Source: Hoeflea sp. 108 (lineage in GTDB: Bacteria > Pseudomonadota > Alphaproteobacteria > Rhizobiales > Rhizobiaceae). From it: a DNA stretch of 64,000 nucleotides. The number at the start of each line of letters is the position of its first letter. The first letter of the stretch is position 1. This document shows positions 44,731 to 52,589 of this stretch, one piece after another. Position numbers and translations under genes: made by a program. The stretch spans positions 2,358,839 to 2,422,838 of the forward strand of contig NZ_KB890024.1 of the NCBI RefSeq assembly GCF_000372965.1, in the 5' to 3' direction. The notes under the pieces are model-generated. The model worked only from the letters and a program-made list of their open reading frames with translations. It was not told the origin of the DNA and searched no databases.

Positions 44731-45948
44731 ATGCACTTCCAATGGAATAGTTCCATTTCCCGTCGCACAGCCATCGGAATGGTTTCGGTGGCCGCCCTTG
44801 CCCTGTCGGCAGGCATTTCGCAGGCACAGGAGGTCGTCAAGATCGGCGGCATCATGTCGATGACCGGCGGCGGTGCCTCGATCGGCAAGACGGCAGAGGT
44901 GGGCTGGAGGCTGGCCATCGAGGACATCAATGCCGCTGGCGGCATTCTCGGCAAGAAGGCTGAACTGGTCCTCGGCGACACCATGACCGACCCGACACAT
45001 GCGGTCGCAGAAGTGCGTCGCCTGATTGAGAACGAAAAGGTCCAGGCTCTTGTCGGTCCGGCCACCAGCCAGGAGACCATCCCGGTCGTTCCGGTTGCCA
45101 GCGAAAAGAAGATCGCCCAGGTATCTTCGGCGGCCTCGACCCAGTTGACGCCTGAGGCCGGTCCGTTCCACTTCTCGGGTTCGGTCACCGGCCTGAACCA
45201 GATGAAGCCGAACATCGACTTCGCCATCGACGTGTTGAAGCTCAAGAAGCTGGCGCTGATTTCCGACAATGGCGGCATGTCGAAGGCTGCCGTGGTCGAG
45301 ATCGTCGACTACCTCAAGTCCAAGGGCGTCGAACCGACCGCGGTGCAGGAATTCGCCTTCCGCACCGAGGACATGACCCCGCAGCTGTTCCAGATGCGCA
45401 GCTCGGGCGCCGAGGCGATCCTTCTGATCAACTCGATCGGCGACGATTCGCGCAAGCTGCTCGAAAACCGCGCCGACATCGGTTGGGACGTGCCGGTTCT
45501 CGCCAATCAGACGATGACCAACTACGCCGTCGGCAACGTCGCCGTGGTCGGCGAAGAGGCCTTCAAGGACGTCTACAGCGTGCAGTTCGTCGGCATGACC
45601 TACTGCCCGAGCGACCCTGTCGGCGAAAATGCCTTCGCCAAGTTTGCCAAGCGCGCCAAGGAGCAGGTCGCCGACGTCGATCGCATGGGCGGCGCCTCCG
45701 CGCTGATCCCCTACTACATCCAGCCGATCGTACTCGCTGCTGCCATCAATGGCTCGGGCAAGACCGACGGCGAGTCGATCGCTGCCTGGCTGCAGGCGAA
45801 TGCTTCGACAGTCAAGATGCTGACCGGTCCGATCCAGGCCAGCGACAAGAGCCACTTCCTGCCGGCACCTGAGTCAATCAAGGTGGTGAAGAACCCCTAC
45901 AAGCCGCGTGAAGACGGTCTAGTCGAGCGCGCCGACTGCGGCGCCTGA
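44731..45948 (+). CDS. Branched-chain amino acid-type ABC transporter substrate-binding protein (orphan)
   Basis: The 405-residue product is a Leu/Ile/Val-binding-protein-like periplasmic receptor (Peripla_BP_6). Its N-terminus has SISRRTAIGM, a possible twin-Arg signal, then a hydrophobic stretch and the cleavage region SQAQE (about 33). GGIMSMTGGGASIGKTAEVGW and LVGPATSQE are family landmarks. No permease or ATPase gene is near. The operator at 44656 links it to the catabolic cluster, so the ligand may be a steroid-derived acid or similar compound; this is inference. Confidence 0.88.
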   Translation: MHFQWNSSISRRTAIGMVSVAALALSAGISQAQEVVKIGGIMSMTGGGASIGKTAEVGWRLAIEDINAAGGILGKKAELVLGDTMTDPTHAVAEVRRLIENEKVQALVGPATSQETIPVVPVASEKKIAQVSSAASTQLTPEAGPFHFSGSVTGLNQMKPNIDFAIDVLKLKKLALISDNGGMSKAAVVEIVDYLKSKGVEPTAVQEFAFRTEDMTPQLFQMRSSGAEAILLINSIGDDSRKLLENRADIGWDVPVLANQTMTNYAVGNVAVVGEEAFKDVYSVQFVGMTYCPSDPVGENAFAKFAKRAKEQVADVDRMGGASALIPYYIQPIVLAAAINGSGKTDGESIAAWLQANASTVKMLTGPIQASDKSHFLPAPESIKVVKNPYKPREDGLVERADCGA

Positions 45949-45972
45949 TCCTTTCAGCCATTCCTGATCGAG

Positions 45973-46006
45973 CGGGCCGGGTCGCAAGACCCGGCCCGTT
46001 TTGTTT
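45973..46006 (+). terminator. Strong intrinsic terminator after the binding-protein gene
   Basis: Perfect 11-bp arms CGGGCCGGGTC (45973-45983) and GACCCGGCCCG (45988-45998) enclose GCAA, followed by TTTTGTTT. Confidence 0.92.
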
Positions 46007-46072
46007 GCAGGGTGCTCAAGACATATCCACTGCTGACACCGTGTCAAAAATTTCACGCAGGCCATTTCAGAT

Positions 46073-46101
46073 TTGACGAGGTGTCAATTTAGTGACATAA
46101 C
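46073..46101 (+). promoter_or_regulatory. Promoter with overlapping palindromes before the luxR-type gene
   Basis: TTGACG (46073-46078) and CATAAC (46096-46101) are 17 bases apart. An inverted repeat TGTCA-ATTTAG-TGACA (46082-46097) lies across the promoter, and a second TGACA-containing palindrome stands at 46034-46046 (TGACACCGTGTCA). A regulator bound there would block or help RNA polymerase; autoregulation by the LuxR-type protein is a simple possibility. Confidence 0.55.
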
Positions 46102-46139
46102 TGTCGACGTTAAGCATTTCGCATTCGGGAGGAAGCGCG

Positions 46140-46226
46140 ATGGCCGGTTCAAGCATCATCAGCATGACAACTGCGTCGTCGTCGGTCCGGTATGTTGCCC
46201 GACGAGGTTTCCTCCCTCCGTCCTGA
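46140..46226 (+). CDS. Putative leader peptide 1 upstream of luxR-type gene (28 residues)
   Basis: ATG 46140 has GGGAGG 7 bases upstream, a stronger ribosome site than that of the regulator itself. The frame encodes 28 residues beginning MAGSSIISMTTASSSV and ending RRGFLPPS. It stops 11 bases before a small hairpin (46238-46255) that contains the AAGG of the second leader ORF. I recognise no family; a regulatory role in cis is inferred from position. Confidence 0.45.
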   Translation: MAGSSIISMTTASSSVRYVARRGFLPPS

Positions 46227-46257
46227 TACGCCGGCGCCTGGGCCTAAGGCCCTAGCC

Positions 46258-46359
46258 ATGAAAATCCAACTTATGACCTCCTGGCGTGCACTCGCCGCCG
46301 GGCACTGGTTCCGCACGCCCTTCGCGCCGTGCGGCGGATATTGGGAGCTCCTGCCTTGA
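46258..46359 (+). CDS. Putative leader peptide 2, coupled to luxR-type gene (33 residues)
   Basis: ATG 46258 has AAGG (46246-46249) 8 bases upstream. The frame encodes 33 residues (MKIQLMTSWRALAAG..., ending YWELLP). Its TGA (46357-46359) overlaps the TTG start of the regulator at 46356, the classic layout of translational coupling. The AAGG lies inside the hairpin GGGCC-TAA-GGCCC (46240-46252), so it could be hidden unless leader 1 is translated. Confidence 0.45.
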   Translation: MKIQLMTSWRALAAGHWFRTPFAPCGGYWELLP

Positions 46360-47423
46360 CCTTTCACGCCAGATCGATCGTCGAATTCGGCCAATTCCTC
46401 AACCGCGTTTCCGACAGCCTCATGAACGGCAAGCCGCTGCGCAGCTCGCTTGAGCTGGTCCGCGAGCAGTTCGACGCCTATGCCGCGGTTCTGGTGATTG
46501 AGGACCGTCTGCGCACCGGTGAAACCTACTATGCCTTCACCGAGATCGACGAGCAGATGACCGACAGCGCCGGTGCTGCACTCACGCGACCGGCGCAGCT
46601 CGCCTATCTGTCCGAGCGTTGCCAACCGATGTCGGCCACCTATGTCCCTGTTGACGACACCGCCCGCTACACGCTCTGGCTCTTCCGCGACCGTTCAGGC
46701 GCCAAGTTCGACGACGATGCAGCCTCGGTCTGTGAAATCCTTGTGTCCCAGCTCGCTCGCGGCGTCGAAACGTCCTGGCGCATGGGCGCTACCGAGGTCG
46801 AGCGCCGGCTCTATTCCGACGTCATGGACAAGCTCTATGTCGGTGTCGTCATCCTCGACCATTCCGGCAAGATCATCCGCGCTTCCGATGCCGCGAGCCG
46901 CCTGCTCGAGGCGCGCGACGGCCTGCAGATCCAGGGCAACAAGCTGCGCGCCACCTCGGCCAAGGAGGACCGCGACTTCCAGACCGTGGTCAAGGCCGCC
47001 ATGCAGTTGGCGGCCGACGACGAGGGCACGATGTCGCGCGGCCTCTCGCTGACCAAGCAGTCGGGTTCGCGCAATCTCGGCGTGATCGTGCGGCCGATCC
47101 GCGGCAGCAAGGACAATGCCGCGGCGGCGAATTCGGCTGTAGCGGTCTACATCCGCGACCCCGAGGCAAACCCCGAGGTTGAAGGCGACCTGGTCCGCCA
47201 GCTGTTCGACCTGACGCCGGCCGAAGCCGCCGTCGCCCGCCGCCTCACCGCTGGTCTGTCGCTCGAAGACGCCGCCACCTCGCTCGACATCTCCCGCAAC
47301 ACCGCGCGCGCCCATCTGCGCTCGATCTTCTCCAAGAGCGGCATCACGCGCCAGACCGAACTGGTGCGGCTGGTACTGAACAGCGCCGTCATCCTCGGCC
47401 ACGGGCCGCGCCAGGCGGCCTGA
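46356..47423 (+). CDS. LuxR family transcriptional regulator with GAF/PAS-like N-terminal region
   Basis: The product of 355 residues (from TTG 46356, GGGAG 8 bases upstream) has a long sensory part: about 1-130 (YAAVLVIEDRLRTGETYYAF), then a PAS-like segment with VGVVILDHSGKIIRASDAASRLL near 175-200. A C-terminal LuxR helix-turn-helix follows (LTPAEAAVARRLTAGLS and DISRNTARAHLRSIFSKSG). A GTG at 46329 is in frame and would add nine residues, but the overlap with leader 2 favours TTG. No AHL synthase or sensor kinase is near. It may regulate the catabolic island. Confidence 0.85.
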   Translation: MTFHARSIVEFGQFLNRVSDSLMNGKPLRSSLELVREQFDAYAAVLVIEDRLRTGETYYAFTEIDEQMTDSAGAALTRPAQLAYLSERCQPMSATYVPVDDTARYTLWLFRDRSGAKFDDDAASVCEILVSQLARGVETSWRMGATEVERRLYSDVMDKLYVGVVILDHSGKIIRASDAASRLLEARDGLQIQGNKLRATSAKEDRDFQTVVKAAMQLAADDEGTMSRGLSLTKQSGSRNLGVIVRPIRGSKDNAAAANSAVAVYIRDPEANPEVEGDLVRQLFDLTPAEAAVARRLTAGLSLEDAATSLDISRNTARAHLRSIFSKSGITRQTELVRLVLNSAVILGHGPRQAA

Positions 47424-47460
47424 CAGGTATCCTCCCAGCTCCCTGTCGACCCAAACTGAA

Positions 47461-47496
47461 AGCGCCGGCGGACAAAGTCCCCGGCGCTTCTTTTTT
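47461..47496 (+). terminator. Intrinsic terminator of luxR-type gene
   Basis: Arms AGCGCCGG (47461-47468) and CCGGCGCT (47481-47488) pair perfectly and are followed by TCTTTTTT. It lies 38 bases after the stop. Confidence 0.88.
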
Positions 47497-47535
47497 GTCT
47501 GGAAAAGGCTGATGGCGAGTGCCGCCACAAACAAG

Positions 47536-47559
47536 AAAGGCGCCGAAGCCGGCGCCTTT
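47536..47559 (-). terminator. Terminator of the minus-strand catabolic operon
   Basis: Perfect 10-bp arms AAAGGCGCCG (47536-47545) and CGGCGCCTTT (47550-47559) enclose AAGC. On the minus strand the stem is followed by TTTCTTGTTTG. It lies four bases after the stop of the Old Yellow Enzyme gene, the last gene of the operon that begins at 56280. Confidence 0.82.
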
Positions 47560-47562
47560 CTG

Positions 47563-48705
47563 TCAGAACAGCGACTTCAGCTGTTCCTTCGTGTAGCCGA
47601 CACCCTCATCGGTCCGGCCCTGCTTGACCTTCACCGCCCAGGCCGGATCGGCCAGCAGCGCTCGCCCGACTGCAAGGATGTCGAACTCGTCCCGCGCCAG
47701 TGGCTTCTCGATCACGTCAAGTGGCGCGACCTCGGCAACATTGAGGCCCGGCCGGTCGAGACCGACGCCACCGACTGCAATCACCGGAAGCCCGGTGATT
47801 TTCTTCGTCCAACCGGCAAGCGTCATGTCGTTTTCGGCCGCAAAGCCCGGTTCCCACATGCGGCGCGTCGAGCAGTGCAGGATGCTGATGCCGGCATCGA
47901 CCAGTGGCTCCAGAACTTCGGCAAGCTCGGCTGGCGTCTCGCCCAGCATCGCCTTGTAGTCCTGCTGCTTCCACTGTGAATAACGGAAGGAGATCGGGAA
48001 GTCGGGACCGACCTTGCTGCGCATCGCCTCAATCACCTCGACCGCGAACCGTGTGCGCTCGCGCCGGTTGCCGCCATAGCGGTCGGTACGGCGGTTGGAT
48101 GTCGCCCAGAAGAATTCATCGATCAGATAGCCATGCGCGCCGTGGATCTCGACGCCGTCGAAGCCCAGTCGCTGCGCCGCTTGCGCAGCTTCGGCATAGG
48201 CTTCGATGACCTCGAAGATTTCCGTCTCGGTCATCGCCTTGGTAGGCTCGGCATGACCGGTGAAGGCATTGAGGTTCTCCGACGGCCCCACACCGGGCAC
48301 GCCCGGTTGCGGCGCCATGGCGGAGTTGCGGAAGCTGCCGGTGTGCCACAGCTGCGGGAAGATCTTGCCGCCGGCGGCATGCACGGCCGCCCGGACCTTG
48401 GCCCAGCCGGCCAACGCCGCCTCGCCATGGAAGTTTGGCACGCCTTCATAGCTCGGCGCGGTCGGATGGCCGATATAGGTCGCCTCGGTGATGATCAGCC
48501 CGACCTGGTTCAGCGCCCGGCGTGAATAATAGGCCTGCACCTTCTCGTGCGGCACGCCATCGGCGCAGAAATAGCGCGACATCGGCGCCATCGCGATGCG
48601 GTTGGAAAGCTCCAGGCCGCCGAGCTTGATGGGCTGGAACAGCTTCTCGGCGATCAGCCCGTCAGAGGTCAGATTGTCAGCGCACACGGTTGCCACGGAT
48701 TTCAT
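47563..48705 (-). CDS. NADH:flavin oxidoreductase, Old Yellow Enzyme family
   Basis: The 380-residue product is an FMN-binding TIM barrel that reduces activated C=C bonds. It has KLGGLELSNRIAMAPMSR, GVEIHGAHGYLIDEFF with the substrate-binding His pair, NRRTDRYGGNRRERTRF and AVGRALLADPAWA, all family landmarks. I start at ATG 48705, which overlaps the preceding gene by 29 bases; a shorter start is possible. As the last gene of the operon it could reduce an unsaturated ring intermediate. Confidence 0.9.
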   Translation of the reverse strand: MKSVATVCADNLTSDGLIAEKLFQPIKLGGLELSNRIAMAPMSRYFCADGVPHEKVQAYYSRRALNQVGLIITEATYIGHPTAPSYEGVPNFHGEAALAGWAKVRAAVHAAGGKIFPQLWHTGSFRNSAMAPQPGVPGVGPSENLNAFTGHAEPTKAMTETEIFEVIEAYAEAAQAAQRLGFDGVEIHGAHGYLIDEFFWATSNRRTDRYGGNRRERTRFAVEVIEAMRSKVGPDFPISFRYSQWKQQDYKAMLGETPAELAEVLEPLVDAGISILHCSTRRMWEPGFAAENDMTLAGWTKKITGLPVIAVGGVGLDRPGLNVAEVAPLDVIEKPLARDEFDILAVGRALLADPAWAVKVKQGRTDEGVGYTKEQLKSLF

Positions 48706-49312
48706 TGCCTTTGCGCATGGTTTCGATGAAGGCTTCGAGCGGTGCCGGCTCGGGCAGCGCTTCGTCGGGGCCGGAACGGGCCCAGAACTCCTTCCAGGAC
48801 GGAAACAGCTCATGGAATGAGCCCTCATAGGGCTCACGGCCAGGCCAACGCATCTTGCGCGAGCCGACCGGTGGCTTGTTGAGGTCGGTGGCATACCAAT
48901 AGAGTGGCTGGCGGCGGCGGAAGAACCAGCGGCCGTCGATGCGCTCGTAGCGGTCGTAATACATCATCTGCATGATGACCCACTCGGCGCCGCATTCGTG
49001 CTCGTTCTTCGAGTAGACGACCCCCACCGCATTGTCGGCGTCGACGAACTCGATGATGGTCGAGCCGACGTGATGCGAGGTGCCGTCGAACTGCTTGCGC
49101 ATCGTCTCGTCGAGCCAGTCGCGCAGGGCCGCCCTGCCCGACTTGCCGCCGCCGACCTTGACGTCGGGCGCAAACAGCGAGGCCATCGCGTTCATGTCGC
49201 GCATGTCTAGCGCCAGCGAATATTTGGAAATCAGCTGGCGGATCTCGTCGCGCGACTCGAGCCTGTCCAGCCGCGCCAGGATCTCCGCCTGCGCGTCACC
49301 AGTCTTTTCCAT
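48677..49312 (-). CDS. SnoaL/NTF2-like protein (first of four)
   Basis: The 211-residue product starts at ATG 49312 (MEKTGDAQAEILARL), with AGGTGAC upstream. It has the SnoaL-like fold: DEIRQLISKYSLALDMRDMNAMASLFAPDV (split: DEIRQLISKYSLALD and LFAPDV), then TSHHVGSTIIEFVD, and ERIDGRWFFRRRQPLYWYA near 140. A C-terminal extension of about 55 residues is unusual. NTF2-fold proteins near steroid genes are often dehydratases or isomerases (for example 7-alpha-dehydratases). The reaction here is unknown. Confidence 0.8.
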   Translation of the reverse strand: MEKTGDAQAEILARLDRLESRDEIRQLISKYSLALDMRDMNAMASLFAPDVKVGGGKSGRAALRDWLDETMRKQFDGTSHHVGSTIIEFVDADNAVGVVYSKNEHECGAEWVIMQMMYYDRYERIDGRWFFRRRQPLYWYATDLNKPPVGSRKMRWPGREPYEGSFHELFPSWKEFWARSGPDEALPEPAPLEAFIETMRKGNEIRGNRVR

Positions 49313-49344
49313 TGTCACCTCCGGTGGCTGAAGCGCTCGGCGCT

Positions 49345-49803
49345 TCAGAAGTAGTAGCGGCCGACCATGTCGGCGACGCAGCCCGGCTTGACCGAGCCTT
49401 CGATCTCGATGGTTACGCGCACCGTCGTCTGCACGGCATTGCCCGGCAGGAACTCCGCATTGACGAGCTCGCCCGTCGCCCGGACCCTGGAATTGACCGG
49501 CACAGGGGCAGGAAAGCGCAGCCGGTCGCAGCCATAGTTGATGCCCATCTTCATGCCCTCGGCCTTGAACAGGTCCGGCAGGAAGCCGTTGATCAGCGAA
49601 AACGTCAGGCAGCCATGCGCAACGGTGCCGCCGAACGGGCCGTCCTTGGCGCGCGCCGGGTCGACATGGATCCACTGGTGGTCACCGGTCGCCTCAGCGA
49701 ACATGTCGATGCGCGCCTGGTCGATGGTTATCCAGTCGGTCGCGCCGAGGTTCTGGCCGATCGCTGCCACCGCCTCGTCGGGCGAGGAGAAGACGAGGCC
49801 CAT
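49345..49803 (-). CDS. MaoC family (R)-specific enoyl-CoA hydratase-like protein
   Basis: The 152-residue single-hotdog protein has the MaoC motif FAEATGDHQWIHVDPARA, which holds the catalytic Asp and His, then GPFGGTVAHGCLTFSL. It is full length for a homodimeric hydratase. It should hydrate an enoyl-CoA made by the acyl-CoA dehydrogenases of this operon. It lies two bases after the IpdF-like gene, so the two are probably coupled. Confidence 0.88.
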   Translation of the reverse strand: MGLVFSSPDEAVAAIGQNLGATDWITIDQARIDMFAEATGDHQWIHVDPARAKDGPFGGTVAHGCLTFSLINGFLPDLFKAEGMKMGINYGCDRLRFPAPVPVNSRVRATGELVNAEFLPGNAVQTTVRVTIEIEGSVKPGCVADMVGRYYF

Positions 49804-49805
49804 CG

Positions 49806-50606
49806 TCAGGCCCTCTGGCTGGAGACGGAAACGATCTCGCCAACCATGTAGCCGGCATAATCGCTAGCGAGGAACATCATGACATTGGCGATTTCCCACA
49901 CTTCCGCCGCGCGGCCGAAAGCCTCGAGGCTGGTAAGCGCATCGAGTTGCTCCTGCGGCGCTGACTTCTTGAGGAAGTCGTGCATGGCAATCGACGGCGA
50001 CACTGCGTTGATGCGGATGCCGTATTCGGCAGCTTCAACCGCCGAGCAGCGGGTGAAGGCCATGACGCCTGCCTTGGCCGCGGCATAATGCGATTGGCCT
50101 TTCTGGGCGCGCCAGCCAAGCACGGAGGCGTTGTTGACGATGGCGCCCTTGCCGCGCGGCTGCATCTTCTTGAGTGCTGCGCGGGTCATGCGCATCGTGC
50201 CGGTCAGGGTCACGTCAAGCACCAGGTTCCATTCCTGGTCAGTCATCTCGACCACGGGCTTGAGGCCGCCGAGACCGGCATTGTTGATCAGCACGTCGAT
50301 GCCGCCGAGCTTGTCTTCTGCAGCGTCCACCAGCGCCTGCACCTGCCCCTCGTCGGTGACGTTGCAGAGCTGGCTGTAGATCTCGACGGTTGGCGAGAAT
50401 TCGCGCAGCTTCGCCGCAGCTTCCGCCAGGCGACGCTCGTGAACGTCGGAGATCATGATGGCGCGGCAGCCTTCCTCGATCGCCTTGCGGGCGGCGGCAA
50501 AACCGATGCCGACACCGGCGGCCGCGGTGATCAGCACCGAGCGGCCCTTGAGCAGGCCATGGCCTTCGACATAGGGCGGGGCGGGAAGGATCTTGGTGGC
50601 AGTCAT
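49806..50606 (-). CDS. SDR family dehydrogenase, IpdF-like (steroid C/D-ring catabolism)
   Basis: The 266-residue product has the cofactor loop TAAAGVGIG, then SDVHERRL, NNAGLGG, and the catalytic Ser-Tyr-Lys in NNASVLGWRAQKGQSHYAAAKAG. The AAAG cofactor loop, the HERRL segment and NASVLGWRAQ are features that I recall from mycobacterial IpdF (Rv3559c), which oxidises a 5-hydroxy indane-carboxyl-CoA in the HIP pathway. The identity of the substrate is inferred from this likeness and the EchA20-, IpdC- and FadE30-like neighbours. Confidence 0.78.
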   Translation of the reverse strand: MTATKILPAPPYVEGHGLLKGRSVLITAAAGVGIGFAAARKAIEEGCRAIMISDVHERRLAEAAAKLREFSPTVEIYSQLCNVTDEGQVQALVDAAEDKLGGIDVLINNAGLGGLKPVVEMTDQEWNLVLDVTLTGTMRMTRAALKKMQPRGKGAIVNNASVLGWRAQKGQSHYAAAKAGVMAFTRCSAVEAAEYGIRINAVSPSIAMHDFLKKSAPQEQLDALTSLEAFGRAAEVWEIANVMMFLASDYAGYMVGEIVSVSSQRA

Positions 50607-50626
50607 GTCGGGGCGTCCTGGTCTGG

Positions 50627-51385
50627 TTATTTCTTGAAGTCGGCGTCGCGCTTGCCGACGAAGGCGTCGCGCGCCTCCTGCGATTCCTGGGTGAGATAGG
50701 CCTGGGCAGTGAACCCCTGCTCCCAGCGGTATTTCTTTTCGAGATCGCCATCTTCGATGCCGTTCAGCGCCTCTTTGGCGAGACGGATCATGATCGCGCT
50801 CTTGGCGGCGATGGTCTTGGCGAGCTTGATGGCAGCGTCGCGCAGTTCCTCACGCGGCACCACCTTCTCGACCGCGCCAAGGCGATAGGCTTCCGCCGCA
50901 TCGATCGGCTCGCCGGTGAAATACATCTGGCGAACCTTCTGCACCGGGAACAGGCGCTGCAGGTGGGCACCTGCTCCGAGCGCGCCGCGATCTACCTCGG
51001 GCACACCGAAAGTCGCGTCAGGCGAGCACAGGATGATGTCGGCCGACCCGCAGATACCGATGCCGCCGCCGAGAATGTAGCCATGGGCTGCCACGATTAC
51101 CGGCTTCAGGCCGCGATGGATGGCGCGGAAGGTTTCCCAGTTGCCGGCGTTCACCTCAGGGATGCGCTCAGGGTACTTCTGCAACTCCTTGATATCCACG
51201 CCGGCGCAAAAGCCCCTGCCCTCGGCGCGGATGACGATCACGCGAACGTCGGCATTGGCGTTGAGCGCGTCGATCTCCTGCGAAAGCTTGCGCCAGCCGA
51301 CGCTGTCGAGCGCATTCACAGGCGCATTCTCGATCACGAGCTCGGCAATGCCGTCCTCGATCTTGGTCCAAAATTGGTCGCTCAT
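50627..51385 (-). CDS. Enoyl-CoA hydratase/crotonase family, EchA20-like ring hydrolase candidate
   Basis: The 252-residue product starts at ATG 51385 (MSDQFWTKIEDGIAEL), with GGAGAG upstream. It has the crotonase segments IRAEGRGFCAGVDIKELQKY and GYILGGGIGICGSADIILCSPDATFGVPEVDRGALGAG (in pieces: GGGIGICG and GVPEVDRGALGA). These resemble mycobacterial EchA20, which opens ring D of a HIP-pathway intermediate. It lies 20 bases before the IpdF-like gene and 15 after the IpdC-like gene. A plain hydratase is the alternative. Confidence 0.8.
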   Translation of the reverse strand: MSDQFWTKIEDGIAELVIENAPVNALDSVGWRKLSQEIDALNANADVRVIVIRAEGRGFCAGVDIKELQKYPERIPEVNAGNWETFRAIHRGLKPVIVAAHGYILGGGIGICGSADIILCSPDATFGVPEVDRGALGAGAHLQRLFPVQKVRQMYFTGEPIDAAEAYRLGAVEKVVPREELRDAAIKLAKTIAAKSAIMIRLAKEALNGIEDGDLEKKYRWEQGFTAQAYLTQESQEARDAFVGKRDADFKK

Positions 51386-51400
51386 CGAAAATCTCTCCAA

Positions 51401-52468
51401 TCAGTTGGCGGCGACGAGCGCCGAGACGGCCTTGAGCCGCGCTTCCGCCTCGCTGACGATGCGGGCGATCAGCTCTTCGCAGCTTTCGAGCTTGTCGATC
51501 ATGGCTGCGGCCTGACCGGATGGCAGCAGGCCGGTTTCGGTGTTGCCCTCGACCACGCCGCGCTGCACCAACGTCGGCAGGTTCGGCGCCATCACGGTCT
51601 GGGCGAAGCTGTTCTCGCCGCTCGACAGCACCTTGAGACCAAGCTTGGCCATGGCGATGGGCCCCAGCCCGCTCTCCTTGCCCCATTGGCGGGCGTATTT
51701 CATGCTCATGGCTAGCCGCGCCGGCAGGCCCATGCTTTCGAGCCGCTTGATCTCGGCGTTCTCGATGAAGCGCTGCGGCAGGCCGTCGACGGCGGTGGTG
51801 GTGCGGATCAGCGTCGGATCCTTGGTGGCGAGGTAGCGGTCAAGCGCGGAACGGGGAACTGGCGATTCCTTGGTCATCAGGAAGCGCGTGCCCATGGCGA
51901 TGCCCGCAGCACCATAGCCGAGCGCCGCTGCAAGGCCGCGCCCGTCAAAGAAGCCGCCGGCGGCAACGACAGGAACCTTCACCGCGTCGAGCACCTGCGG
52001 CAACAGGATGGTCGTCGGCACGGCACCTGTATGGCCACCGCCCTCGCCGCCCTGGACGGTGATGATGTCGGCACCGAGTTCGACCGCCTTGACCGCGTGC
52101 TTGACCGCACCCACCGTCGGCATGCAGACGACGCCGGCATCCTTCAGCCGCTTGATCGTCTTGGCGTCGGGCCCACGGCCGTAGCTGACGGCGCGCACCT
52201 TGTGCTTGATGACCACCGAGATGACTTCCTCGGCGTTGGGCTGGAACATGTGGAAATTGACACCGAACGGACGGTCGGTCTTCGACTTGATGGCGAGGAT
52301 CTGGTTCTCGACGTCGCCTGGCTCGGTGGTCGCACCGGCAAAGAAGCCGAAGCCGCCGGCATTGCAGGTCGCAGCGGTGAGATTGGCGTCGGCGACCCAG
52401 CCCATGGCCGTCTGCACCACCGGATAGCGGCTGCCGAGGCGTTCGCACAGGACGGTATGCAGGTTCAT
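51401..52468 (-). CDS. Nitronate monooxygenase-fold flavoprotein, IpdC-like
   Basis: The 355-residue product is an FMN-dependent TIM barrel of the 2-nitropropane dioxygenase family: YPVVQTAMGWVADANL, VQGGEGGGHTG and AAGGFFDGRGLAAALGYGAAG are landmarks. The form MGWVA and the long GLxAALxYGAAGxAMGTRF segment recall mycobacterial IpdC, proposed to act on an indane-carboxyl-CoA before D-ring cleavage. The start is ATG 52468 (MNLHTVLCERLG). A 121-base gap before it may hold a separate promoter. Confidence 0.8.
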   Translation of the reverse strand: MNLHTVLCERLGSRYPVVQTAMGWVADANLTAATCNAGGFGFFAGATTEPGDVENQILAIKSKTDRPFGVNFHMFQPNAEEVISVVIKHKVRAVSYGRGPDAKTIKRLKDAGVVCMPTVGAVKHAVKAVELGADIITVQGGEGGGHTGAVPTTILLPQVLDAVKVPVVAAGGFFDGRGLAAALGYGAAGIAMGTRFLMTKESPVPRSALDRYLATKDPTLIRTTTAVDGLPQRFIENAEIKRLESMGLPARLAMSMKYARQWGKESGLGPIAMAKLGLKVLSSGENSFAQTVMAPNLPTLVQRGVVEGNTETGLLPSGQAAAMIDKLESCEELIARIVSEAEARLKAVSALVAAN

Positions 52469-52589
52469 GGGCATTCTCTCTGGCTGAAGTTCCGGCGACC
52501 GCCCGCTTCTCTTGGGCGATCGCACTGTCTTGTTTCAAATGATGCGCCGCACAAACTGGAACATCGTCTGAATGAACTAACGAAAACGA

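Noticed and set aside
46356..47423. LuxR-type gene as a quorum-sensing receptor
   Set aside because: There is no LuxI-type synthase in the window, and I see no clear AHL-binding domain in the N-terminal part.
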